A stretch of DNA of 64,000 nucleotides from Apostichopus japonicus (GCF_037975245.1 NC_092561.1:15817001-15881000), one strand, 5' to 3'. Counted from the stretch's first letter, positions 46,090-59,600 are shown. Program-made: numbers and translations. Notes: generated by a model from the sequence alone, not told the origin.

Positions 46090-49000
46090 CAAAGTATAAG
46101 TATTTTCCTAGAGTGGCAATGGTTTATTAGAGAATACTGAGTACACTTTTTGAGTACAATATCTGCTATCTTTCTGCTACATTTTTTCTGTTGAGAAAAT
46201 AGTCCAGAATTGTGTCTGAGAGTTTGTGGAGGGGGGGGGGCGGGGACATTGGGGACAAGTATTATACAAAATTGGGGACAAGCATTATTACAAAATGACA
46301 AAAGTCCAGCGTATTTTCATAAAGTGGCAATGCCAGCTGCACTGGCATTATTAGAGAATACTGAGTACAGAGAATATACAGTTATGCATTAAGCATATAC
46401 ACATTCCACCATATTTGTACAAAATGACAAAGTCCAGAGTAATTTCCTAGATTGGCAATGCCAGCTTCTCTGGCATTATTATAGAATACACAGTAAGGTT
46501 TTTTACTGAGTACACTTTCTGTTCCATTTTTTGCTGCAGAAAAAAAGTCCAAAAGTGTGTCTAATCTGAAGTATGTACCTAGACTGGCTATGCCAGCTTC
46601 ACTTATAGAAAACACAAGCATTATAGGAGAATATACAGTTTAATGCATTAGGCATATACACATTCCACCATCTTTTTACAAAATGACAAAAGTCCAGCAT
46701 ATTTTCATAAAGTGGCAATGCCAGCTGCACTGGCATTATTAGAGAATACTGAGTGCATATTCTGAGTACACTTTCTGCTACAATTTTTTGTTCAGAAAAA
46801 AAGTCCAGAAGTGTGTCTGATAGATTGATAAATCATTAGAGAATACACAGTTAGGTATTCACTGAGTACACTTTCTGCTGCACTTTTGTTTTTGCAGGGA
46901 AAAAATGGCCAGAATTGTATCTGATAGCAGGTTGTGGGGAGTGGGGGGGGGGGTCATGAGCATTATATAGAACAATACACAGTTGTGCATTTGGTTTTGA
47001 AACAACTTTGTTTGTCATGGCTGCACTGCATTGATGTCAAATGGGGTGCCTTTGCCTACCTCAGTATTTGAGACAGTGGTCAGATGCTGGGGTATACACT
47101 GTAGTCCGTAGGACGGGGACATTAAATGGCGGTCCCGGTAGCAGGAATGGGAGCAAAATCACACACCTGCCTCGTTATCCTTTGAACACTTATCGTAAAG
47201 AGAAGGCTTGAAATAAGCCGGTGTTCGTCCACGATCTAACACGTATATATGGCCTCAAATAAGCTAATGTCAGGCTTCTTCATCTTTGGGTCTCTAAACT
47301 AAACTATTTAACATAAACAAGAGCATATACGCTTTCCATTATTTTTGTACAAATGACAAAGTCTAAAGTATTTTCCTGGAGTGGCAATGCTAGCTGCATT
47401 GGCATTATTGGAGAATATAATTTTTTCAGAAACAAAGTCCAAAAGTGTATCTGATTGTGTGTGGGTGGGGGCACGATCATTATAGGAGAATATCCAGTAA
47501 TACATTCCATATGCATTCCATCATCATTGTGCATTGGCATTATTGGAGATTATAATTTTTTTTTTCTCAGAAATAAAGTCCAAAAGTGTATCTGATTGTG
47601 TGTAGGTGGGGGCACTAACTTTATGATAGGAGAATAAACAGTTATGCATTGAGCATATTCCACCATCTTTGTACAAAATGACAAAATTCCAAAGTATTTT
47701 CCTAGAGTGGCAATGCCAGCTGCACTACCATTATTGGAGAATATGATTTTTTGTTTTCAGAATAAAAGTCCAAAAGTGTATCTAATTGTGCGTAGGTGGG
47801 GGCACGAGCATTATAGGAGAATATACAGTTATGCATTGAGCATATTCCACCATCTTTGTACAAATGATAAAGTCCAGAGTATTTTTCTAGAGTGACAATG
47901 CCAGCTGCATTACCATTATTGGAGAATATAATTTTTTTGGAAAAAAAATCCAAAATTGTATCTGATTGTGTGTGGGTGGGGGCACAATCATTATAGGAGA
48001 ATAAACAGTTATGCATTGAGCATATTCCACCATCTTTGTACAAAATGACAAAATTCCAAAGTATTTTCCTAGAGTGGCAATGCCAGCTGCACTACCATTA
48101 TTGGAGAATATGACTTTTTGTTTTCAGAATAAAAGTCCAAAAGTGTATCTAATTGTGCGTAGGTGGGGGCACGAGCATTATAGGAGAATATACAGTTATG
48201 CATTGAGCATATTCCACCATCTTTGTACAAATGATAAAGTCCAGAGTATTTTCCTAGAGTGGCAATGCCAGCTGCACTACCATTATTGGAGAATATAGTT
48301 TTTTTCAGAAACAAAGTCCAAAAGTGTATGTGATTGTGTGTGGGTGGGGGCTCGAGCATTATAGGAGAATAAACAGTTATGCATTGAGCATATTCCACCA
48401 TCTGTGTACAAAATGACAAAGTCCCAGAGTATTTTCCTAGAGTGGCAATACCAGCTGCACTGGCAATAATGGAGAATATAATTTTAATTCAGAAAAAAAG
48501 TCCAAAAGTGTATCTAATTGTTCGTAGGTGGGGCACGAGCATTATAGGAGAATAAACAGTTATGCATTGAGCATATTCCACCATCTTTGTACAAAATGAC
48601 AAAATTCCAAAGTATTTTCCTAGAGTGGCAATGCCAGCTGCACTACCATTATTGGAGAATATGACTTTTTGTTTTCAGAATAAAAGTCCAAAAGTGTATC
48701 TAATTGTGCGTAGGTGGGGGCACGAGCATTATAGGAGAATATACAGTTATGCATTGAGCATATTCCACCATCTTTGTACAAATGATAAAGTCCAGAGTAT
48801 TTTCCTAGAGTGACAATGCCAGCTGCACTACCATTATTGGAGAATGTAATTTTTTTGGAAAAAAAGTCCAAAAGTGTATCTAATTGTGCGTAGGTGGGGG
48901 CACGATCATTATAGGAGAATATACAGTAATGCATTAAGCTTATTTGCATTCCATCATCATTGTGCATTGGCAATAATGGATATTATAAATTTTTTTTTCT

Positions 49001-52000
49001 TCAGAAATAAAGTCCAAAAGTGTATCTGATTGTGTGTAGGTGGGAGCACGAGCATTATAGGAGAATAAACAGTTATGCATTGAGCATATTCCACCATCTT
49101 TGTACAAAATGACAAAGTCCAGAGTATTTTCCTAGAGTGGCAATACCAGCTGCACTGGCAATAATGGAGAATATAATTTTAATTCAGAAAAAAAGTCCAA
49201 AAGTGTATCTAATTGTGCGTAGGTGGGGGCACGAGCATTATAGGAGAATAAACAGTTATGCATTGAGCATATTCCACCATCTTTGTACAAAATGACAAAA
49301 TTCCAAAGTATATTCCTAGAGTGACAATGCCAGCTGCACTACCATTATTGGAGAATATAATTTTTTTTGGAAAAAAAGTCCAAAAGTGTATCTAATTGTG
49401 CGTAGGTGGGGGCACGATCATTATAGGAGAATAAACAGTTATGCATTGAGCATATTTCACCATCTTTGTACAAAATGACAAAGTCCCAGAGTATTTTCCT
49501 AGAGTGGCAATACCAGCTGCACTGGCAATAATGGAGAATATAATTTTAATTCAGAAAAAAAGTCCAAAAGTGTATCTAATTGTGCGTAGGTGGGGCACGA
49601 GCATTATAGGAGAATAAACAGTTATGCATTGAGCATATTCCACCATCTTTGTACAAAATGACAAAATTCCAAAGTATTTTCCTAGGGTGACAATGCCAGC
49701 TGCACTACCATTATTGGAGAATATAATTTTTTTGGAAAAAAAGTCCAAAAGTGTATCTAATTGTGCGTAGGTGGGGGCACGATCATTATAGGAGAATAAA
49801 CAGTTATGCATTGAGCATATTCCACCATCTTTGTACAAAATGACAAAGTCCAGAGTATTTTCCTAGAGTGGCAATACCCATTGCACTGGCAATAATGGAG
49901 AATATAATTTTAATTCAGAAAAAAAGTCCAAAAGTGTATCTAATTGTGCGTAGGTAGGGGCACGAGCATTATAGGAGAATAAACAGTTATGCATTGAGCA
50001 TATTCCACCATCTTTGTACAAAATGACAAAATTCCAAAGTATTTTCCTAGAGTGACAATGCCAGCTGCACTACCATTATTGGAGAATATAATTTTTTTTG
50101 GAAAAAAAGTCCAAAAGTGTATCTAATTGTGCGTAGGTGGGGGCACGATCATTATAGGAGAATAAACAGTTATGCATTGAGCATATTTCACCATCTTTGT
50201 ACAAAATGACAAAGTCCCAGAGTATTTTCCTAGAGTGGCAATACCAGTTGCACTGGCAATAATGGAGAATATAATTTTAATTCAGAAAAAAAGTCCAAAA
50301 GTGTATCTAATTGTGCGTAGGTGGGGCACGAGCATTATAGGAGAATAAACAGTTATGCATTGAGCATATTCCACCATCTTTGTACAAAATGACAAAGTCC
50401 AGAGTATTTTCCTAGAGTGGCAATACCCATTGCACTGGCAATAATGGAGAATATAATTTTAATTCAGAAAAAAGTCCAAAAGTGTATCTAATTGTGCGTA
50501 GGTAGGGGCACGAGCATTATAGGAGAATAAACAGTAATGCATTGAGCATATTCCACCATCTTTGTACAAAATGACAAAATTCCAAAGTATTTTCCTAGAG
50601 TGACAATGCCAGCTGCACTACCATTATTGGAGAATATAATTTTTTTGGAAAAAAAGTCCAAAAGTGTATCTAATTGTGCGTAGGTGGGGGCACGATCAGT
50701 ATAGGAGAATAAACAGTTATGCATTGAGCATATTCCACCATCTTTGTACCAAATGACAAAGTCCCAGAGTATTTTCCTAGAGTGGCAATTCCAGCTGCAC
50801 TGGCAATAATGGAGAATATAATTTTAATTCAGAAAAAAAGTCCAAAAGTGTATCTAATTGTGCGTAGGTGGGGGCACGAGCATTATAGGAGAATAAACAG
50901 TTATGCATTGAGCATATTTCACCATCTTTGTACAAAATGACAAAATTCCAAAGTATTTTCCTAGAGTGACAATGCCAGCTGCACTACCATTATTGGAGAA
51001 TATAATTTTTTTTGGAAAAAAAGTCCAAAAGTGTATCTAATTGTGCGTAGGTGGGGGCACGATCATTATAGGAGAATAAACAGTTATGCATTGAGCATAT
51101 TTCACCATCTTTGTACAAAATGACAAAATTCCAAAGTATTTTCCTAGAGTGACAATGCCAGCTGCACTACCATTATTGGAGAATATAATTTTTTTTGGAA
51201 AAAAGTCCAAAAGTGTATCTAATTGTGCGTAGGTGGGGGCACGAGCATTATAGGAGAATAAACAGTTATGCATTGAGCATATTCCACCATCTTTGTACAA
51301 AATGACAAAATTCCAAAGTATTTTTCTAGAGTGACAATGCCAGCTGCACTACCATTATTGGAGAATATAATTTTTTTGGAAAAAAAGTCCAAAAGTGTAT
51401 CTAATTGTGCATAGGTGGGGGCACGATCATTATAGGAGAATAAACAGTTATGCATTGAGCATATTCCACCATCTTTGTACAAAATGACAAAATTCCAAAG
51501 TATTTTTCTAGAGTGACAATGCCAGCTGCACTACCATTATTGGAGAATATAATTTTTTTGGAAAAAAGGCCAAAAGTGTATCTAATTGTGCGTAGGTGGG
51601 GGCACGATCATTATAGGAGAATATACAGTAATGCATTAAGCTTATATGCATTCCATCATCATTGTGCATTGGCATTATTGGAGATTATAATTTTGCATTG
51701 AGCATATTCCACTATCTTTGGGGAGGAGGGTGGGGGACACGAGCATTATAGAAAATACACAGTTCTGTATTGAACATAAGCATATATGCTTTCCATTATT
51801 TTTGTACAAAATAACAAAGTCCGAAGTAGTTTCCTAGAGTGACAATGCCAGCTTCACTTGCATTATCCGAGAATACACAGTTAGGTATTCACTGAGTACA
51901 CTTTCTGCTACAATTTTTTGGCAGAAAAGATCAAAATCGTGTCTGATAATGGGTGATGTGGGGGTGGGGGGTGGGGGAAATGAGCATTATAGGAGAATAC

Positions 52001-52110
52001 ACAGTTCGGCATTGAACATAAGCATATGCTTTCCATTATTTTTGTACAAAATAACAAAGTCCAGAGTATTTTCCTACATTGGCAATGCCAGCTTCACTTA
52101 TAGAAAACAC
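46090..52110. repeat. Satellite array 2: about 183 bp monomers, two alternating types
   Basis: Monomer landmarks are TATTTTCCTAGAGTGRCAAT, CCAGCTGCACT, GTCCAAAAGTGTATCTAATT, GGTGGGGGCACGA and ATGCATTGAGCATATTCCAC. CCAGC landmarks at 47715, 47900, 48082, 48267 and 48450 give spacings of 182-185. One type has CTACCATTATTGG then ATAATTTTTTTGG; the other has CTGGCAATAATGG then AATTTTAATTCAG. They often alternate, making a unit of about 367. The left part (46090-47300) and the last 500 bases are more diverged, with extra CTGAGTACACTTTCTGCT blocks; the centre (47690-51600) is the most uniform. Short frames in the array are by-products. Confidence 0.95.
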
Positions 52111-52600
52111 AGGTATTGCTGTATTTTGCTTCATTTTCCCCTGTAACACAAAGAGTACAATGTTTTTCACATTTGTTATTATGGTTATTATTAGTTATCA
52201 ATTGTTTGTATTTGCTATTATCAGTTATTTTGGTTTTTATTGAACATAATTGAATATATAATTGAAATATATTTAACATGTGTGCAAAGTAGTTACCACT
52301 TCTTTAATGCTTTGTTGTCATCTTTCTATCTCTCAAATGTGTTGAGCTGCTAAGCTATTTATGCTAATTCAAGATTCACTTTGCAACACTGTGTTTGCAA
52401 CACTGTAAAAGTGTTTAATGTAACAAAGTTAACTGTTATTATTTCTGTGTGGTTTTCTGAGTCTAAAACAATTTTGCAGCCGCTCCATTTCTGAACCTTT
52501 TATTCTGAAACTAGTACTATGTATTTATGATGAAGCAAAAAGAAGTTACTATTTGGAGTTGATAAATCTGTTCTTTTCTATGACTCTTACACGGTTTTAG
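52111..52600. other. No gene recognised
   Basis: AT-rich DNA after the satellite with TTATTATTAGTTATCA-type low complexity. It ends in the pyrimidine-containing TTCTATGACTCTTACACGGT and an AG just before the candidate exon at 52601. Confidence 0.4.
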
Positions 52601-52848
52601 GGATCAAATGGCCCAAATCGGGCTCAAACACAGTCTTCATGAACAATATGTGTAACTTCATTTCTATGGTTACTCAAACACATGTTTACCTGCTCGACTT
52701 CAGTTGCCCAATCAGATCACATGAACAACTGAAACAAATGTCTACAGGAAATCTGTACACATGGATTATCTGTGAATTCCTCAAATTGCTTTCTGGGATA
52801 GCTGACGCATTTGTATCATGCAACCGGTGTCAAAGCTCAACCTCGTAA
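52601..52848 (+). CDS. Possible terminal exon, same phase as the recombinase-like gene
   Basis: After an acceptor-like TTTTAG, a frame open for 82 codons begins (G)IKWPKSGSN and ends CNRCQSSTS with TAA at 52846-52848. With a phase-1 donor such as the one at 44827 it would start G-I-K-W-P, resembling the G-I-P-R-K-W-P start of the known last exon. The rest shows no similarity to it and no domain I recognise. It could be an alternative last exon on the far side of the satellite, a separate gene fragment, or chance. Confidence 0.3.
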
Positions 52849-54294
52849 TATTTCAACCAAGTTAGTGTACAAAATGTTAAAACGAAGTGGACTGACAGTA
52901 TAAATTGAAACATTTCATCATATGGGCTATTTTTTAAAAGTGTGCTTATATTTTTTGCCCCTAACTCCTAAATAATTCATCAGGGCAATGCAGTGTTTGC
53001 AATTCCCACATCTGGCTGTGCAATCCCACAAAGAACATTTGTCTGCTGAGGAAATGCCCGAACTCTTTTCTTGCATATATGCAATTACTTAATGAGCAAC
53101 TGATCCACTTGTTCATTAGCCTATATACACATAAAATTTTTTGAAAATTGATCAGTCACACAGAAATACGTCTTAGAAGAAAAGAAGCTTGTTTACATAT
53201 CTTCTAGTATGGTTAGAAAATTAGACCTCGTTTCTTTAAAATTGGCAACACAATACTTAAGTTCAAGACATAATTAGGTGTAATAACTTTCCCATTCTGA
53301 AATACTGTCCAAACTAGTAATGGAGAAACATTTGCAGGAATTTAATGTCTCATAAATGATAACAAGACTGAAGTGAACAAAGCTTTTCAAGAAGACAATT
53401 ACATTTACAGCACAACATGAGACTGATGATAAATAACGTTCAGTGATTTTGTATTATAGAATATTGAGAATCTGCAGCAATTGCTACTATGTTTCCATAA
53501 ATTGTTTCACAGTCCCATTCAGGGTTTGCCAAATTTAAACTTTGACCATCCCAGTTTATTGCACTGAAATGTCAGTGAAAATAACACATTTCTGTGCATT
53601 TTTCATATCAATAGTCATTAGCTTTATTGAGTTATCTGTCGTTAAAAATGCTGAACTGAATAAATGCTGCCATAATTTTTAAGGAGGGTGTAGATTCTAC
53701 AAACTTCGATCAATATATGCAAGTCCCGCCAAACAGATCACCCGCCAATCAAATCTCTCTGTGTTGTTTATGACCGTTATAAACCTAGGCCTTTACTATC
53801 ACTTTCATGTTTAAGCTGTTCCTTCTCTTGAAAGGTATCTTTCTATCGGTTTTACCGATGTAGCTTGCAAATTGTGTAATTTGCTTCCATTGCAATGAAT
53901 ACGCAGGTGATTTCAGACGTTTCCTCCGTGGAATTTTAAATAGTGTTCGATACGAATGGGACTGCATTGAAGACTATTTTGTTTACATTTGTGTAATGAA
54001 CCTTACTAAAATAGGCAGTCGCAGTGATATTAGGGTAAATCGATACCGCCATAAGGGCAACAGAAATATTTCTTTCGATTGTGACAGCTTTTCTCCATAT
54101 ACCCACCTGGTCAGAGTGAATTTAGGTTAACAAACATTGAATCTACTTCGGAAGTTTGTTTTCAGAAATTCATAAGCAAACTGTGAATTGGACTTTAATT
54201 TGATATTACCAATTGTAAGCCTGAATTGAAATACGATAGGCATGTAGATAGATAATACTGTTCAGTAAAATTAATTCCCAGAGAAAAGTTGTTT
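52849..54294. other. No gene recognised
   Basis: Unassigned AT-rich sequence. A 60-codon minus-strand frame at 53785-53967 with an ATG and many basic residues has no recognisable feature and is not called. Confidence 0.4.
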
Positions 54295-54302
54295 GACACA
54301 AG

Positions 54303-54329
54303 CAGGGAGCTGCTAGTAGCAGCTCCCTG
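54303..54329. mobile_element. 27 bp palindromic insertion with 7 bp target duplication
   Basis: CAGGGAGCTGCTA and TAGCAGCTCCCTG form a perfect 13-base inverted repeat around one G. ACACAAG flanks it on both sides (54296-54302 and 54330-54336); the duplication can be read as eight bases (GACACAAG) if the terminal G is shared. Removing one flank copy plus the palindrome would leave a plausible empty site. Confidence 0.85.
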
Positions 54330-54392
54330 ACACAAGTACTGTCCACTGCCACACAGTAATACCTAATAAAGTAAAACATGATACCCTCCCAC

Positions 54393-54424
54393 CAGGGAGC
54401 TGCTACTCTAACAGCAGCTCCCTG
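54393..54424. mobile_element. 32 bp palindromic insertion with 7 bp target duplication
   Basis: CAGGGAGCTGCT and AGCAGCTCCCTG form a 12-base inverted repeat around eight bases. CTCCCAC flanks it on both sides (54386-54392 and 54425-54431). The arms equal those of the palindrome at 54303, but the target sequence is different, so these are two separate insertions 63 bases apart. Confidence 0.85.
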
Positions 54425-54431
54425 CTCCCAC

Positions 54432-56163
54432 CCTCACCCTTCTGCCAATCAAGGTAGGCCATGTGTAGTTAATTTGAATCCCCTTGCCTACTGAAATAAA
54501 GGACTGAAGTCTTTGTGTTTCAACTAATAAAAGACCTTGGCAGAAAGCTAATCCACCATGAAAGGGTCAATTACTTCCCCTAAGGCAGCTTTAATTGCTG
54601 TGTGTCCTTATGTGAGGACATTGCTACCTTCTATATGTGCAATATCAACAAACTGAGTTAAGCCACAAATTTGATTGTAACTTTGTGACTCTTTCAGCTC
54701 AAGCTTTTGAATGCCATAAGTTCTATAGGATCTCTGATTGGTCCTTCCTTGGTAGGCATGTACAGGGCAAACAAATGAGAACAGGGGATTCATGAAATAA
54801 GAAGAATGCAGTATCGTTGTGAAGAACTCATCACCCCCAGTACCACTGTGGATACTGTTGATAGGCTTGTTTTACATGCAATTTTTAAGCACATTTCTAG
54901 TTATTAACTCTCACTATTTATTCCCATAGCTACTTTCAGATGAAATTGTTAATACTGGTGGATCCTGGGGGCCACGAGGGGGCTTAGCATACTAAAAAAC
55001 TACCAAATTTATAGAAAATTCAAAACTCTCTTAAATGCAGCAACTTTCCAAGGGGGAAGGATTGTCCCCTTCTCTGAGACCCCTCTTCAGGACCACAGGT
55101 AGATACCCCCCACCCCCGCCCTCCCGAGGGCAATCAAAATAACTTAAAAAGAATTTTGATTTTGGACTTAACATATTACCAGTTTGCATGTAGGAACCCT
55201 GAAAATTATTTCTTAAACAGTTCTGGGGGGGGGGGCGGTTCCTGCCCCTATGCCCCTCTACCAGTACCTGATCACTATCACTTCATTTTGGTCTTTTCCA
55301 AACGTGAATTCTGGAACCACTGATACCAGGAGCCCTATTAGAAGTGGCCCAATAAATGGGGATTGTGATTATAAAGGAGGCAGTGAGGCCTTGGCCCCAA
55401 CACTGGTCGGTTGAGGGAAAATCACTTTCAACAGTTGGATAAAAAATATTCACCGGTGGAGGAGGGGGGAGCATGGGCTGAGGTAATTATTTTCTGGATA
55501 TTCGATTTCATATTCCGCATTACAAACACAACCATTCCCAACGATCTAATTTGCCAAATTTAATGGGTGGAAATTATGCCCCGCCAAAATGTCATATTTA
55601 AGGCGCATTTTGTGGTCCATAGCATGGGACTCTCATGCAGAGACTGTTGCATTATTGCCACTAGTCTCCGGTTGGCTACATGAAGTTTTCCTTGTTCTCT
55701 CTAACCTAGGTAAGATTGTCCTCAATTTCTACCTTTTGGTCAAATTAGGTAATAATAAGCGAACCATAAATGTCTTGAGATCCTAAATGTGCTGGTTTTC
55801 TGCTGGTGTATATACTAAATGGTTAGCGAGGCCACAGCTGTGGGGTAATTTTGAGTGATGTCACAATTGACGTCACTTCGGGATTCCCCCAAATTGTTTC
55901 GTCCAGCTGCTACAGTTTGGCATACTTTGTATGTATGTCTTGGCCACATTTTACCATACTTCGTTTCTATGATCCAATACTGAAACAAACTGTCGCATTA
56001 TTGCCATTAGTCACTGTTATTTGAAGATTTCCTTGTTCTCTCTCCCGTAGTGTCCTGACGTAGGAATACGCATCTGGCTGTTTGATGCAGGGTTTGTTGC
56101 AATTAATACGCAATTCATTCTGTTATGTGTAATTATCACTATCTCGATATTCAACAATTTCAG
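54432..56163. other. No gene recognised; one diverged direct repeat
   Basis: 55643-55709 and 55990-56050 are diverged direct copies (ACTGT(T/C)GCATTATTGCCA ... TTCCTTGTTCTCTCT), each ending in an acceptor-like TAG. A G run is at 55225-55234. No other feature was assigned. Confidence 0.45.
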
Positions 56164-56249
56164 TTGATACTATGGTCTTGTACATTTATCAGAAGCCTTC
56201 CTTTGATTATATGGCAGATTTGCTGCGGAAAAGTGAAGAAGCCAATCAG
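56164..56249 (+). CDS. Possible isolated coding exon, gene unknown
   Basis: It lies between acceptor CAACAATTTCAG and donor CAG|GTTTGT. It is 86 bases; after two leading bases it gives 28 codons including YQKPSFDYMADLLRKSEEA, with protein-like amphipathic character. No family is recognised and no partner exon with matching phase was found nearby, so this rests on splice signals and composition only. Confidence 0.3.
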
Positions 56250-56699
56250 GTTTGTCAAATGGGCTCATTTCCCCCAATATGGTATCCAAGCCCTCCATCC
56301 TCCAGTGAACTATCACTTGGTCTTAGATTGTTTTCTACAATGCAAGACGCATGACGTAGTATCATTGCCAAAACCTACATATAACATATTTCAATCAGAG
56401 TTGGCCTTGAATTTATTCCTCCACATGCCCTTTTTCCATAACACTCCACAGGATTTCTTGGTTTCTTCAAAGAAGTAGAATTTTGTTCTTTTCTCTGCGC
56501 AACTTACGTGATGTGTACTTAAGCATGCTATCTCATACAGCATGAGAGTAGCTAAACCAATTGTCATAACACAACTGCAGATTGCCAAAGCATAAAGTAA
56601 ATATTTTTCTGACTTAAGCTACATGTCCGAGTGAGGAGGAGATCGATTTTTTTTTGTCAAATTTGGCTCTAACGTGGAATGGCCCATGAAGTCATCTCC

Positions 56700-59600
56700 A
56701 GTTAATACTTTATTTATCAAAGTAATATTTGCATTGTTTGCAAGGTTGAAGGTTAAGGTCATGAGAAACAAATGGAATCTCACTGTCTGTATCCCACAAG
56801 GTAAATGAAGGTTTCTACTTTAGGGTGCTATTAGATACATTAAGGTATACTTATATCACATTATAGTTCTGTACCCCACAAGCCATACACTGGTTCTCAA
56901 ATTATATTCAGGTCCTATAATTATGCAAATAATAAGTATTTTCCTGTACAGATTATCGCTATCAATTAGATGAATTCATATCAAGGAATTTCCATTGTTT
57001 GCTGGGTCGAAAATTTAAGTTCTTTAGAGAAAAATTGTATTTAATTTCACTCTCTGTACCCCACAAGGTATCCTGGCACTCATACAACATGACCAGAATA
57101 CAGCATCGATAGGTGAATTTTCATATTCCAGTATAAAACCTGGGTCAAAGTTATTGTTTGGCATCTTATAGCAACGAAGGCATCTACTTTAGGCTGCAAC
57201 TTAGATGCATTAAGGTATACTTATATCACATTTGAATTTTGTACCCCACAAGCTACACTTGTACTCATATAATATTTAGGTCCTACAATGAAAAGAATAA
57301 ATTTACTGTACAGATTACCACTGTCAATTAGATGAATTCATATCAAGAAATTTCAATTGTTTGCTAGGTAGAAGGATTTAGTTCTTTTGAGCCAAATTGA
57401 AGTTTTATTTCACTTTCTGTACACCACAAGGTATCCTGGCACTCATACCACATGGCCAGAATACAGCATCAATAGGTGAATTTTCATTATCCAGTATAAA
57501 GCCAGGGTCAAAGTTATTGTTGGCTTCTAATAGCAATGAAGGCATCTACTTTAGGCTGCAACAAGGATGCATTAAGGTATATTTATATTACATTAAAGTT
57601 CTGTACCCCACAAGCTACACTTGAACTCATATAATCTTAGGTCCTACAATGGGAGTAAAAAAGTATTTTCCTGAACAGATTACAGCTGTCAATTAGATGA
57701 ATTCATATCAAGGAACTGCCATTGTCTGCTAGGTCGAAAGTTTAAGTTCTTGTTAAGTTCTTGAGAGACAAATTTTAATTTAATTTCACAGTCTGTACCC
57801 CACAAGGTATCCCGACACTCATACCACATGACCAGAGTACAGTATCAAGTTAATTTTCATTATCCTGTATATAAAGCACTGTAAAAAATATTGTTGGCTA
57901 CTCATAGCAATGAAGGCATCTACTCTAGGCTGCCATTTAGATGCATTAAGGTATGTTTATATCACATTAAAGTTCTGTACCCCACAAGCTACACTGGTAC
58001 TCATATAATCTTAAGTCCAACGTTGCGAATAAAAATTTTACTGTACAGTATACCATGGTCAATCAATGAATTCATATCAAGGAATATCCATTGTTAGCTA
58101 GGTAGAAGGATTTAGTTCTTGTTAAGTTCTTGAGAGACAAATATTAATTTAATTTAACTGTCTGTACCCCACAAGGTATCCTGGCACTCATACCACATGA
58201 CCAGAGTACAGTATCAACAAGTTAATATTTATTATCCAGTATATAAAGCACTGTTAAAAAATATTGTTGACTATACTCATAGCAATGAAGGCATCTACTT
58301 AAGGCTTCCACTTAGATGCATTAAGGTATATTTATATCACATTAAAGTTCTGTACCGCACAAGCTACACTGGTACTCATATAATATTAGGTCCTACAATG
58401 CGAATGATAAGTATTTTTCTGTATGGATTATCACTGTCAATGAGATGAATTTATATTGAAGAATTTTCATTGTTTGCTAGGTAGATGGATTTACTTCTTT
58501 TTAAGTTCTTGAGAGACAAATTGTAATTGAACTGTCTGTACCCCTCAAGGTATCCTGACACTCATACCACATGACCAGAGTACAGTACGACAAATTGTAA
58601 TTTAACTGTCTGTACCCCACAAGGTATCCTGGCACTCATACAACATGACCAGAGTACAGTATCAACAAGTTAATATTTATTATCCAGTATATAAAGCACT
58701 GTCAAAGTTATTGTTGGCTACTCATAGCAATAAAGGCATCAACTTTAGGCTGCCACTTAGATGCATTAAGGTATATGTTTGGCTAGGTAGAAGGATTTAG
58801 TTCTTGTTAAGTTCTTGAGAGACAAATTTTAATTTAATTTAACTGTCTGTACCCCACAAGGTATCCTGGCACTCATACCACATGACCAGAGTACAGTACG
58901 ACAAATTGTTATTTAACTGTCTGTACCCCACAAGGTATCCTGGCACTCATACCACATGACCAGAACACAGCATCAATAGGTGAATTTTCATTATATAAAG
59001 CACTGTCAAAGTTATTGTTGGCTACTCATAGCAATGAAGGCATCTACTTAAGGCTGCCATTTAGATGCATTATTTTTAAGGTATATTTATATGACATTTA
59101 AGTTTTGTACCCCACAAGCTACACTGGTACTCATATAATATTAGGTCCTACAATGCGAATGATAAGTTTTTTTCTGTATAGATTATCGCTGTCAATTAGA
59201 TGAATTTATATTGAAGAGTTTTCATTGTTTGCTAGGTAGATGGATTTAGTTCTAATTAAGTTCTTGAGAGACATATTGTAATTGTAATTTAACTGTCTGT
59301 ACCCCACAAGGTATCCTAGCACTCATACCACATGACCAGAGTACAGTATCAACAAGTTAATATTTATTTTCCAGTATATAAAGCACTGTCAAAGTTATTG
59401 TAGGCTACTCATAGCAATGAAGGCATCTCCTTTAAGTTGCCACTTACAGTAGAGGCATTAAGGTATATTTATATCACATTTAAGTTCTGTACCCCTCAAG
59501 CTACACTGGTACTCATATAATATTAGATCCTACAATGCGAATGATAAGTATTTTTCTCTATAGGTTATCGCAGTCAATAAGATGAATTTATATTGAAGAA

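Noticed and set aside
47304-51701. Dozens of 60-117 codon frames such as MYKDGGICSMHNC
   Set aside because: They are periodic with the 183-base satellite and have no independent coding signal.
53785-53967. A 60-codon basic minus-strand frame with an ATG
   Set aside because: It has no similarity I recognise, no supporting splice or promoter signal, and a length expected by chance.
54303-54424. The pair of palindromes read as one bacterial-style attachment site or a hairpin terminator
   Set aside because: The context is animal DNA, no integrase or T tract is linked, and the perfect flanking duplications fit insertion better.
56125-56478. A 117-codon plus-strand frame
   Set aside because: It starts at an arbitrary codon, crosses the exon-like segment in a different frame and has a composition typical of AT-rich non-coding DNA.
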